Virus record (IMG/VR): IMGVR_UViG_3300023179_000424
Location: 1-27,516 of that record
Strand: one strand, 5' to 3'
DNA from: a virus
Length of the DNA stretch: 27,516 nt
Shown piece after piece: positions 1 through 6,638 of the stretch (positions are counted from its first letter, which is position 1; each line of letters opens with the position of its first letter). A program made the translations under genes and the position numbers. Under the pieces are notes generated by a model. The model did no database searches, was not told the DNA's origin, and saw nothing but the letters and a program-made list of their open reading frames with translations.

Positions 1-1
1 T

Positions 2-2047
2 GGTGCAGAGATTGCCAGCGATGTGCATTTTATAGCAGAAGAATTGTTGCTAGTTATTGATGGACTAAAACCACTAGAACAAATATCAAATAACATAGAA
101 AAGCTAGTAAGAGCATCAGAAGAAGCGGCGGAGGCTCAAGATAGACTTACCTTAGATAGCTTAGAAAGCTCTGCTGAGGGTTCGCTGCTACCTGGTGGTG
201 ACATAGGTGCAGGAACCCCTGCAGGAGAAGGAAAAAGTGGTAAAGGAGGTCTATTAGGAAAAGTTGGTGGGATGCTGCCCGATATGAAGGGTCTAGGAAA
301 GGTCGCATCAACAGCTATGGGTGGGTTAAGCAAAGCTCTATTCAGTGGCACCACCGCATTAGTAGCAGGATTAGTTTGGGCAACTATCGACGGAGTTACT
401 GGGTGGTTAAAATCTGGTGATTGGGGTGTGGGAAAAATAGCAGGATTTATTGGAGGATTCTTCGGAGGAACTGGCGACAATCAAGTAAAGAGAACTATAG
501 GTAACATGGGTAAGTGGGCTCTTATAGGAGCTGGTATAGGCAGTTTCATTCCTGTTGTGGGAACTGCGATTGGTGGGTTAATAGGAGCATTAATTGGTGG
601 AATACTAGGATGGATCGGAGGGCAAAATATTGCAATATTCTTCGACGACTTCGGAACTTGGATAACCAACAGTTTTACAAATGGTATAGACACAATTAAA
701 AATTTCATATATGACATATGGGATTTTGTTAAAAAAATGGTTAATGACGCCTTAAACGTAGTCGATACTATAAAAATGGGAATAGTAGGCTGGGTAAAAA
801 GCATGGCCGATTGGTTAATTGATCTGTTACCGGATGATATGGTTCCGGAAGCACTGCTCAAATTTTCTCAAGGAGCTGGAGAAAAGGTCAAAGAGTATCA
901 AGGAAATATTGATAGAAGAAACGCAGAAAATGCCACAATGGATGAAGAGTCTAAACAAAGATGGCAGACACTTGATGATCAAAAAGCTCAACAGCAAGCT
1001 GAAATAGCAGAAAAGGAAAAAACACGAGCGGAATACAAAGAAAGAGTTGCTGAAAATGCGAGCACATCTCTAGCAAATCCGCAAACTCCAGGCGCCAGTG
1101 CTGCTGCTGTTGCTGGAGGAAGCGAATTCATAAGTTCAGAAACCGGAAAACCAGTACCATCTACAGGATTTGATGGTAAACCATCTACTAATGTTGCAGG
1201 ACCTTCTGAACAATCTCTCTCCAAAGATGAAACAAAGAGCGCAGTATTAGCAGAATTGCAGGCAAAAGGAATAACAGACCCAAATGCACAAGCTAACATA
1301 CTTGCAAATCTTCAAGCTGAGTCAAATTTTAAAGCTCAGAGCGAAAATCTTAATTATTCGGCAAAAACTCTTATGAAACTTTATGGACCAGGAAGTGGAA
1401 ATAAAGTAAGAGTAAAGAGTATGGAAGAAGCTCAAGCAATAGTAGATCGGGGTCCTGAGGCTGTAGGAAATCTAATCTATGGTGGTAGAATGGGTAATGC
1501 AGCTAATGAGGGATACAAGTTTAGAGGTCGTGGTCTTGTTCAATTAACAGGAAAAGACAACTACACTGCGATGAGTAAAAAGTTAGGTATAGATTTGGTG
1601 AATAATCCAGATTTAGCTAATGATCCTCAAATAGCAGCTAAGATATCAGCACAATATTATGCCGATAGAAAGTCTAAGTTTAACTACAATGATATAACTC
1701 AGGTCGCAAAAGCAACAGGTCATGCGGGAGGGCATCAAGAAACTCTTAAAAGAGCAGGATACGCACAATCACTAAAAGCAGAGATAGCATCTGGAAAAAT
1801 TTCTGCTGACGGAGTTGTCTCACCAGAATCTATTAAACCAGATTTGCAAGGCGCATCGATTGTCCCTGCGAGCTATAACACAGTTAATAAACAATCAGCG
1901 CAGACTGCTCAAGCAGCACCAACCATTGTTAATAACGTAAACAACACATCAAGTGTCTCAAATGGTGGTGGTCAGCAGCAGAGTAGACCAAATGACACCG
2001 GGACCTCTTCTATGAGGCCCACGGTGTTAAATGCCTATAGAGCTTAA
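2..2047 (+). CDS. Virion-associated protein with GH19-like lysozyme/chitinase domain (5' partial)
   Basis: The frame is open to the left window edge, so the gene begins upstream; 681 residues are visible. A Gly/Ala-rich hydrophobic stretch coded at about 500-625 alternates small residues with Ile/Leu (glycine-zipper style, probably membrane-interacting). A charged coiled region (about 880-1060) and a low-complexity linker follow. At about 1235-1790 lies a GH19-like domain: a candidate catalytic Glu in LQAESNF (codon 1319-1321), then ENLNYSA, the strongly conserved YKFRGRGLVQLTGKDNY, and AQYYADR. GH19 enzymes cut chitin or peptidoglycan; in a phage, peptidoglycan is the likely substrate. The C-terminus is Asn/Ser/Gln-rich. 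I infer a tail or internal virion protein that opens the wall during entry rather than a free endolysin, because of its size and hydrophobic core. It ends one base before the gp32 stop on the other strand. The domain call is firm; the virion location is inferred. Confidence 0.75.
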   Translation, partial: GAEIASDVHFIAEELLLVIDGLKPLEQISNNIEKLVRASEEAAEAQDRLTLDSLESSAEGSLLPGGDIGAGTPAGEGKSGKGGLLGKVGGMLPDMKGLGKVASTAMGGLSKALFSGTTALVAGLVWATIDGVTGWLKSGDWGVGKIAGFIGGFFGGTGDNQVKRTIGNMGKWALIGAGIGSFIPVVGTAIGGLIGALIGGILGWIGGQNIAIFFDDFGTWITNSFTNGIDTIKNFIYDIWDFVKKMVNDALNVVDTIKMGIVGWVKSMADWLIDLLPDDMVPEALLKFSQGAGEKVKEYQGNIDRRNAENATMDEESKQRWQTLDDQKAQQQAEIAEKEKTRAEYKERVAENASTSLANPQTPGASAAAVAGGSEFISSETGKPVPSTGFDGKPSTNVAGPSEQSLSKDETKSAVLAELQAKGITDPNAQANILANLQAESNFKAQSENLNYSAKTLMKLYGPGSGNKVRVKSMEEAQAIVDRGPEAVGNLIYGGRMGNAANEGYKFRGRGLVQLTGKDNYTAMSKKLGIDLVNNPDLANDPQIAAKISAQYYADRKSKFNYNDITQVAKATGHAGGHQETLKRAGYAQSLKAEIASGKISADGVVSPESIKPDLQGASIVPASYNTVNKQSAQTAQAAPTIVNNVNNTSSVSNGGGQQQSRPNDTGTSSMRPTVLNAYRA

Positions 2048-2992
2048 TTATTCCTCGTTAGCAAGCTGTTGCAGATAAGACAAGTCATCTGAGATATCTT
2101 CATCGTCAGAGAATGTGGTTTCTTGAGCCGTAACTTCACCAACATCTGCTGCACTTTCGGCAACTGAAGCTCTAGTTGTAGTCTTAGTAACAGGAGATGT
2201 TGCAGTTGAATCTTCAACCTTAATTCCTGCACTCAATCCTAAAACTCGATCCAATCGCTTCTTTAGATCGTCATAAGATTTAAATTGTGATGGATTCAAT
2301 AGCTCAGTTAGCTTGTGCTGACTACGCCAAAGTGTTTCGATTTTCTTATCATCACCACCTAAAATAGCCTCAGAATTTGCAAAGTCCGATTGATCGTAGT
2401 TGGGATATCCATCAACCTTTCTGCACTTCAACTTGAAGTTTGCTCCTTTCCATGGGCAAAAAGGATTTAGCGGGTCTTTCTGATCAACAGGATCAGACTC
2501 AGGAATCATAGCTTCTTGAATCTTCTGAAAAATCTTCTTACCATACTTAAACAAGAATACTTTACCCTCGTTTTCGGGATTAGCAGGATCTTTTACAACT
2601 AAAATGTTTGATACATATCGAGGAGTTCTCTTTTGCTTTCTAGCAAGATCCTTATTAGCATCGATGCCGGAGTTCCAAAGCTGATTGTTGTACTCAAACA
2701 CAGGATCTGGATTACCTTTACCTAAACTTGTTCTGGACTTCTCAATATACCATCCACCTGGACCCTTAAATGCATGTTCGTATAAAAGAACCCAAGGAAG
2801 AGAATCACCATCACTCTCTGGTAAAAAACGAATGACCGCCGCACCGACACCAGACTTATCAACAGATAGCTTCCAAAACCTATCATCATCACTAGAAGTT
2901 GCAGAATCCTTTTTATTCATCTTCTCAAGCTCATCTTGAAGATTCTTTAGACCTGCTACTCCTTGATTTTTCTTTAGATCGGCAAATGACAT
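2048..2992 (-). CDS. 32: Single-stranded DNA-binding protein gp32
   Basis: T4-type gp32, 314 aa (T4: 301 aa), which coats ssDNA during replication, recombination and repair and recruits gp59. The N-terminus MSFADLKKNQGVAGL is the basic self-interaction region. The OB-fold core carries RFLPESDGDSLPWVLLYEH, GGWYIEKSRTSLGK and EYNNQLW, diagnostic for the family. The C-terminus is a Ser/Thr-rich linker and then an acidic tail (FSDDEDISDDLSYLQQL), which in T4 binds partner proteins. T4 gp32 holds zinc through one His and three Cys in the core; no such Cys cluster is present between the corresponding blocks here, and the only Cys visible are in NPFCPW and KLKCRK. An RBS (TTGGAG) precedes the ATG. 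It heads the run 32-59-33, whose genes also neighbour each other in T4. Confidence 0.97.
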   Translation of the reverse strand: MSFADLKKNQGVAGLKNLQDELEKMNKKDSATSSDDDRFWKLSVDKSGVGAAVIRFLPESDGDSLPWVLLYEHAFKGPGGWYIEKSRTSLGKGNPDPVFEYNNQLWNSGIDANKDLARKQKRTPRYVSNILVVKDPANPENEGKVFLFKYGKKIFQKIQEAMIPESDPVDQKDPLNPFCPWKGANFKLKCRKVDGYPNYDQSDFANSEAILGGDDKKIETLWRSQHKLTELLNPSQFKSYDDLKKRLDRVLGLSAGIKVEDSTATSPVTKTTTRASVAESAADVGEVTAQETTFSDDEDISDDLSYLQQLANEE

Positions 2993-3017
2993 AGTTTTTC
3001 TCCAATTAAAAATAGTT

Positions 3018-3031
3018 CACTAATAATAGTG
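3018..3031 (-). promoter_or_regulatory. Small hairpin in gp32 mRNA leader
   Basis: Perfect inverted repeat CACTA-4 nt-TAGTG, 26 bases upstream of the gp32 ATG. T4 gp32 represses its own translation by binding a structured leader, so this could play that part, but the stem is only 5 bp and the leader otherwise looks unlike the T4 pseudoknot. The structure is seen; the role is a guess. Confidence 0.3.
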
Positions 3032-3064
3032 TTACAATCAATCTAACAGATTTATAAAAGATAT

Positions 3065-3688
3065 TCAAGCATTTTTTGAAACAAAAATATTTTTCATTAT
3101 GGACTTATATCGTTTAGTATCAATGTCCAAGAAAGGACTGTATTTGATACAAAGTGTTCTAAACTCAGGCCATATAATTCCATCATCAATTTGTTTGTCT
3201 ATTCTTGGTATAAAATTCAGTATCTTATTCATTAGTATAAAAGTTTCAATTTTTATGGTGTGTTGCACAACCAAATTTACAATCTCTGGCCAATTATTAG
3301 AATCTGTAACAACAAACAAATCATCTAAATTATCCAAATCATATGAAGTTTCAATAATTTCTTTTATTTTGTTTAAATCTTCGGTGAAAGAATACTCCAA
3401 ACTTTGATATGTCTTTTTCCAATTAATGTATAATTTTCTACCATCTTCCGACAACAAATCTCCTACCCAGACATTTTTGTTTACTATAAAATTTGAGACT
3501 AGCAGTTGCTCAAATTGTTTTTCGGTATACAGCTTAGAGATTCTTTGAAAAAAATACTTATCTCGACGAGTTTCAAACTTTTCACGAGATACTTTTACAC
3601 CACCAGAAAATTTAAAATAATCGTAATTTTCTCTTTGAAAGTGTAATTTCAATGCAACGTATTTTTTATACGCTTCATATGCGTTCAT
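3065..3688 (-). CDS. 59: Helicase loader gp59
   Basis: Homologue of T4 gp59 (217 aa; 207 aa here), which loads the gp41 helicase onto gp32-covered forks and recombination intermediates. The N-terminal half has the family signature: AYEAYKKYVALKLHF, YDYFKFSGGVKVS, then RRDKYFFQRISKLY (T4 has RRDKYFFQKLSEKY), followed by LLVSNFIVNKNVWVGDL (T4: ISNLVANQDAWIGDI). The C-terminal half keeps IETFILMNKILNFI and a basic end. The product is rich in Lys and aromatic residues, as expected of a fork-DNA binder. It lies between 33 and 32 as in T4. No convincing RBS is seen before the ATG, which follows the gp33 stop by a few bases. Confidence 0.93.
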   Translation of the reverse strand: MNAYEAYKKYVALKLHFQRENYDYFKFSGGVKVSREKFETRRDKYFFQRISKLYTEKQFEQLLVSNFIVNKNVWVGDLLSEDGRKLYINWKKTYQSLEYSFTEDLNKIKEIIETSYDLDNLDDLFVVTDSNNWPEIVNLVVQHTIKIETFILMNKILNFIPRIDKQIDDGIIWPEFRTLCIKYSPFLDIDTKRYKSIMKNIFVSKNA

Positions 3689-3691
3689 ATT

Positions 3692-3919
3692 TTATAGTAA
3701 AAATTTGGCTGATTTCTTTCCTCTGTTTATTAGATTTAAATCTGTAGCCTCTGCTTCTATTTTCTGCTTAATACTTATGTTTAACAATCGAGGTACAGAC
3801 TCGGGCTCGATGTTGTAAGTAGTCATATAATTGCACACGGCTTCAAAATATGAAATCTTATCTTCTCTTACGAGCTTTTCTATTTCTTGCGAAAATGTTG
3901 TTTGTGTATGAATTTTCAT
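3692..3919 (-). CDS. 33: Late transcription co-activator gp33
   Basis: 75-aa protein matching the conserved part of T4 gp33 (112 aa). T4 gp33 binds the flap of host RNA polymerase and links it to the gp45 clamp for late transcription. Seen here: IEKLVREDKISYFEAVCNYM (compare T4 IEKMVEEFGMSYLEATTAFL), KQKIEAEATDLNL (T4 IEKIQSEAIDENL), and the end KFLL, equivalent to the hydrophobic C-terminal tail (T4 DFLL) that contacts the sliding clamp. It is shortened mainly at the N-terminus. The ATG overlaps the TGA of the upstream gene (ATGA), so it is translationally coupled. Its place beside 59 matches T4 gene order and supports the call. Confidence 0.9.
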   Translation of the reverse strand: MKIHTQTTFSQEIEKLVREDKISYFEAVCNYMTTYNIEPESVPRLLNISIKQKIEAEATDLNLINRGKKSAKFLL

Positions 3920-4149
3920 GCTATCATTCCATTATCTTTTAACAGTTTTTCCAATACTTCATCATCCATATATCCTCCAACATCGAATTGATCTATAGAT
4001 AATGTTGCTATCAATTTATCATTACAAAAAATTTTTGTTCTACCATGTCTATAAGAAATTTTTATCTTCTGATCATCTTCAGATTTTCCTTCCCACTCCG
4101 AAGGAAAGCCCAAATGAGTTCTGACAAGGCTAGCAAAATCGATCTTCAT
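3916..4149 (-). CDS. Small conserved protein, paralogue of its upstream neighbour
   Basis: 77 aa, function unknown. It has a strong RBS (GGAGG before ATG) and overlaps its neighbours at both ends. It resembles the 103-aa product immediately upstream: both start with M-K/RKIDF..L, have a G.PS..E segment, an I-YR--R-K/R---N block and a C-terminal GY---E-L--LLK----L stretch. I read the pair as a tandem duplication that later diverged. No catalytic or metal-binding motif is seen. Its place between gp33 and ligase suggests a role in replication or transcription, but nothing in the sequence fixes one. Confidence 0.75.
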   Translation of the reverse strand: MKIDFASLVRTHLGFPSEWEGKSEDDQKIKISYRHGRTKIFCNDKLIATLSIDQFDVGGYMDDEVLEKLLKDNGMIA

Positions 4150-4441
4150 TACTTTCCTCCAAAAGATTGTGTTTTTTTAGAATGTAAAATAGCTCTTCGC
4201 TGGTAAGATATCCACGGAGATAATCTTTTGGATCCGAAGATAACTGATCTATACATAATACTAAATGTCGCTCTTCAATGCAATCAAAAATATCATCAAC
4301 TGGTTCTTGATTGGCATAAACTCTAAGTCTATTGCTACGATAATGAATATAAACACCTAAACCATTTTCAAAATATTCCCGTTGACTGGGGCAAACACCA
4401 CAAGTTTGCTCTAGCTTATTGAAATCAATCTTTCTGCTCAT
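4130..4441 (-). CDS. Small conserved protein, paralogue of its downstream neighbour
   Basis: 103 aa, function unknown. Shares the order KIDFNKLEQT, CPSQREYFENG, IHYRSNRLRVYANQEP and GYLTSEELFYILKKHNLL with the following 77-aa gene, but carries an extra central insert (about residues 48-75, DDIFDCIEERHLVLCID) and a short tail. The start ATG overlaps the ligase stop (ATGA) and its 3' end overlaps the next gene by 20 bases, so the block from ligase to gp33 reads as a tightly coupled operon. A stand-alone origin of either copy from a known family could not be recognised. Confidence 0.75.
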   Translation of the reverse strand: MSRKIDFNKLEQTCGVCPSQREYFENGLGVYIHYRSNRLRVYANQEPVDDIFDCIEERHLVLCIDQLSSDPKDYLRGYLTSEELFYILKKHNLLEESNEDRFC

Positions 4442-5319
4442 AAGTCTAGCTTGCTTCTGAACCCAAGAAATACGGGAAATCTAGGTGCGTCTTTAACACC
4501 AACTGATTGATATTTATATTTAACTATTTTATTCTTATACTTCTTGCGATGAATCCAAATCTCCTTTTTTAGTTCGTCTGTAAACCCCGACCCTATACCA
4601 AATTTAACTCCTGTTTTTAAATCTTCAACTATTAATGCACCTAACGTGTCGGCTGGTATTAAGCCACCTTTTTTAGTAGAACGTTTTGATAAACCAAACT
4701 CATCTTTTTCCTGCTTGTTTTCGTTGTGCATCTTCTCTTCAAAGCCAACTATTTGAGCTTCTGCATCATAAAATCTTTTGAGCTTCATGAGTATTTGTTC
4801 TTTTGATGTGGAGCGACCACATTTATATTTACCATCTGGTGTTCGTATCATCACACCTTCGTAGCCCTGTTCTAGACACGTTTTTTCATACTCAAACAAC
4901 TGTTCTGGTGAATGTATCCACACAGGATACAAAACAATAACCTGAAACTCTTTCGTTGGATTGTCAACAAAATGATGCAGCAAGTCGTCGATTCGCTCTT
5001 TGTAGTCACGATTCAAATCGCTTTGTACAAAATCAAATGCATAGAATGTGAAATCTGGTTCACCATCGAATGACATGACTTTTGATTGAATATCATTAAA
5101 TGTACCTTCAGTCATAATTTCGCCGTCAATACCATCCGGTAAATGTTTTTCCAATAGTTCTCTGATGTGTGTGTTAGGTATGGGCTTAAATTTTCGTGTG
5201 ACAGCTTTACCATCAACTTTTAGTACACGAATGCCATCTAGCTTTGGTGTTGCAAGAACAGGAAATTTTAGTGATGATACATCTTCTAAGGTGGCTGCAA
5301 GAAGTGGTCTAGTAATCAT
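4438..5319 (-). CDS. Compact ATP-dependent DNA ligase
   Basis: 293 aa, which seals nicks by transferring AMP from ATP. Motif I is PKLDGIR with the adenylated Lys at residue 26 and the conserved Arg at 31; DGE lies at 65-67; motif III is FYAFDF at 92-97; motif IV is EGVMIR; motif V is LMKLKRF. After this catalytic half there is a short OB-type domain. T4 gp30 is much longer (487 aa) and has an extra N-terminal domain, so this resembles the minimal ligases of chloroviruses and of T7-like phages. The ATG sits only 5 bases past the T-tract of the hsp20 terminator and has no Shine-Dalgarno sequence, so expression may rely on terminator read-through. It is followed by coupled small genes leading into gp33. 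Confidence 0.93.
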   Translation of the reverse strand: MITRPLLAATLEDVSSLKFPVLATPKLDGIRVLKVDGKAVTRKFKPIPNTHIRELLEKHLPDGIDGEIMTEGTFNDIQSKVMSFDGEPDFTFYAFDFVQSDLNRDYKERIDDLLHHFVDNPTKEFQVIVLYPVWIHSPEQLFEYEKTCLEQGYEGVMIRTPDGKYKCGRSTSKEQILMKLKRFYDAEAQIVGFEEKMHNENKQEKDEFGLSKRSTKKGGLIPADTLGALIVEDLKTGVKFGIGSGFTDELKKEIWIHRKKYKNKIVKYKYQSVGVKDAPRFPVFLGFRSKLDL

Positions 5320-5324
5320 AAAAT

Positions 5325-5352
5325 AAAAAAACAGCCACTTGCTTGTGGCTGT
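5325..5352 (-). terminator. Rho-independent terminator after hsp20
   Basis: On the minus strand an 8-bp perfect stem (ACAGCCAC with GTGGCTGT, 6-nt loop) is followed directly by seven T. It lies 40 bases past the hsp20 stop and just before the ligase ATG, closing the hsp20 transcription unit. Confidence 0.88.
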
Positions 5353-5392
5353 TGTTAGAATAACACAGAGCTTTATATAAGTCTATGATTAT

Positions 5393-5758
5393 TTAATGCG
5401 TAAGTAAAATCTTTTTGGGCTTTTTGTGTTCAGGAACTTTACATTCCAAAACTATTGACAACAATCCATTTTTTACTGTGGCTGTTTTTACTTCCATATC
5501 TTCTCGTAGTGTAAATCGTCTCATAAAAGACGTGCTTGATATGCCCTTATGAAGATACTTTCGCTCGTCAGGAGTCTTAGTCGCAGAGATTTTAAGACTG
5601 TTACTGACGAGTTCTATGTCAATCTCGCTCTCAGAGAAACCCGCAACATTTAGTTCCAATGTAAGCTCGTTTTCCTCACTTTTGACCAAGTTATACTCCA
5701 TCGAGTCAAAACTTGTAGTGTTGTAAAACTCTGGGAAAAAGGTGTGTAAAAAAGTCAT
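5393..5758 (-). CDS. hsp20: Small heat shock protein Hsp20
   Basis: 121 aa, alpha-crystallin-domain chaperone that holds unfolding proteins without ATP. The domain spans roughly residues 20-115: an early strand pair (ELTLELNVAGFSESEIDIEL), SLKISATK, a loop with HKGISSTSFMRRFTL and the terminal signature KNGLLSIVLECKVPE, equivalent to the G-x-L family motif. A short basic tail (KKPKKILLTH) follows. Hsp20 genes are common in T4-like marine phages, where a role in virion assembly or host stress has been proposed. Here it appears to be the only protein of a separate transcript with a long structured leader containing a hammerhead ribozyme. It has a strong RBS, AGGAGGA, next to a hairpin. Confidence 0.95.
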   Translation of the reverse strand: MTFLHTFFPEFYNTTSFDSMEYNLVKSEENELTLELNVAGFSESEIDIELVSNSLKISATKTPDERKYLHKGISSTSFMRRFTLREDMEVKTATVKNGLLSIVLECKVPEHKKPKKILLTH

Positions 5759-5763
5759 AAAGA

Positions 5764-5791
5764 TCCTCCTATAAGATTAAAACTCTTATAG
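5764..5791 (-). promoter_or_regulatory. hsp20 RBS with adjoining hairpin
   Basis: Shine-Dalgarno AGGAGGA (5764-5770) lies 5 bases before the hsp20 ATG. Immediately upstream is a perfect 8-bp stem (5769-5776 with 5784-5791, 7-nt loop), almost all A-U. The last two stem bases are the first AG of the Shine-Dalgarno. An AU-rich stem touching the RBS of a heat-shock gene could act as a simple RNA thermometer; that function is inferred. Confidence 0.6.
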
Positions 5792-5851
5792 AAGAATTAT
5801 AATCACTATGTTGTATGATTTCAAGAGCTAGAGGAGAATTATTTTGATAAA

Positions 5852-5936
5852 CTGCACGACAGGGTAGACAGGGAAGCAACCATACGGAAGCCTATGATCT
5901 ACCACTGTTTCGCCCTTCTGGGCTCGTCAGGTGCAG
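5852..5936 (-). ncRNA. Type I hammerhead ribozyme in hsp20 leader
   Basis: Every element of the hammerhead core is present in order on the minus strand. Stem I 5' strand CTGCAC (5936-5931); core CTGACGA (5930-5924); stem II GCCC-AGAA-GGGC (5923-5912), a perfect 4-bp stem; core GAA (5911-5909). Stem III is 5908-5898 paired with 5868-5859, ten pairs with one bulged T and starting with the required A-T pair, closed by a loop of about 29 nt. The cleavage triplet GTC ends at 5858, and stem I 3' strand GTGCAG (5857-5852) pairs perfectly with the first strand. Stem I is open-ended, so this is type I. Predicted cleavage lies between 5858 and 5857, leaving about 100 nt of leader on the hsp20 mRNA. Confidence 0.93.
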
Positions 5937-6080
5937 AAGCGCCATAGCTCATTTTCCAATTTTGCGCTCTAATGAGCGTCTTATACAACTCACAGCCAGA
6001 ATCCTAAGTCTTCCAAAGATAGAATCTGTTTTATGCGCTACCAGTTTCATGTTAGTCGAAATAGGGCTGTTGCTATGAGA
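5937..6080 (-). ncRNA. Unrecognised structured RNA domain upstream of the hammerhead
   Basis: No start codon with a usable frame is seen, but complementary segments nest well on the minus strand. CATAG near 6075 pairs with CTATG near 5945 to close the domain. ACAGCC near 6070 pairs with GGCTGT near 5993 around about 67 nt. GCTCATT near 5978 pairs with AATGAGC near 5949, with CGCTC-ATTA-GAGCG as a competing hairpin. Together these make a plausible three-way junction. The start of the domain contains TTTCGACTAACATG, similar to the tmRNA 5' segment TTTCGACTTAATG, but no tag frame, T-arm or CCA end is present. Ribozyme cleavage would leave this domain at the 3' end of a separate RNA of roughly 220 nt. 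Confidence 0.55.
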
Positions 6081-6082
6081 CT

Positions 6083-6114
6083 ACTATATATAAAAACCAT
6101 CCTCTGTTCTACAA
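6083..6114 (-). promoter_or_regulatory. Promoter block of the hammerhead/hsp20 transcript
   Basis: Minus strand TTGTAG (6114-6109), 16 bases, TATATA, continuing as TATAGT. The block TTTTTATATATAGTAG is identical to the sequence in front of the tmRNA. It lies just past the stop of the 6120-6632 gene and before the structured leader. It could be read as sigma70-like or, less well, as a variant of the T4 late TATAAATA element. Confidence 0.6.
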
Positions 6115-6119
6115 ACTTT

Positions 6120-6632
6120 TTACCAATTAAATGCATCACGATATGATCCCCAACCACCATTCATCAAAGTTCCAATAGTCTTTGCTTGTCTAGCTACGTT
6201 GGTTGCAGCGTTGGCTGCTTGGTTGACATTGTTAATCATGTTCATGTTGTTTTCGTATCGTCGTTGATTCTCCTGGATCTCTCTGGAGTTCTCGGCGATT
6301 CTCTGCGAGTTGTGTCTGGCTGCGATCTGTTGTCTATAGGTTTCTTGTTGGGCTCGCTCACGCATCATCTGAGTTTCAAATCGTGCTTGCGCTAGTGCCT
6401 CTGACCTAGAATCTCCTGATCCTGTGCTAGGTATTCTTGCTCTGGGTGCATACTGACTAGGAACTCTATAGTCAACCTCAGAGTATGTGTCATCATTCGA
6501 TGCATCATATTGTGTCTCTATCGAACCATCTTGTGCATCATACGATGTATATGATTCATACTCATCAGCCTTGACCAACAAAGGAGTAAAAGCAATACAT
6601 GACAATAGTGTGATTAGTAATTTTGTTCTCAT
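6120..6632 (-). CDS. Secreted protein of unknown function, probably leaderless mRNA
   Basis: 170 aa. The N-terminus MRTKLLITLLSCIAFTPLLVKADE is a classic signal peptide with a likely signal peptidase I site after VKA. The mature part has an acidic, Tyr-rich start (YESYTSYDAQDG), then a long Gln/Arg/Glu/Asn-rich helical region (residues about 80-135, coiled-coil-like), and ends in a short Gly/Trp segment (GGWGSYRDAFNW). No family was recognised. The ATG has no Shine-Dalgarno; instead a near-consensus sigma70 promoter ends six bases before it, so the transcript would begin at or next to the ATG. Export to the periplasm suggests a role in envelope modification, exclusion or lysis, but nothing decides between these. 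Confidence 0.8.
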   Translation of the reverse strand: MRTKLLITLLSCIAFTPLLVKADEYESYTSYDAQDGSIETQYDASNDDTYSEVDYRVPSQYAPRARIPSTGSGDSRSEALAQARFETQMMRERAQQETYRQQIAARHNSQRIAENSREIQENQRRYENNMNMINNVNQAANAATNVARQAKTIGTLMNGGWGSYRDAFNW

Positions 6633-6638
6633 ACTAAC

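Noticed and set aside
136-861. Two minus-strand open frames opposite the GH19 protein gene
   Set aside because: Pro/Ile-rich shadows of the Gly/Ala-rich coding strand; no RBS, and the plus-strand reading has a recognisable domain.
5937-6080. A second tmRNA or a tRNA in the hsp20 leader, suggested by TTTCGACTAACATG and the ACAGCC/GGCTGT pair
   Set aside because: No tag frame, T-arm, anticodon arm or CCA end could be placed; the similarity to the tmRNA start is short.
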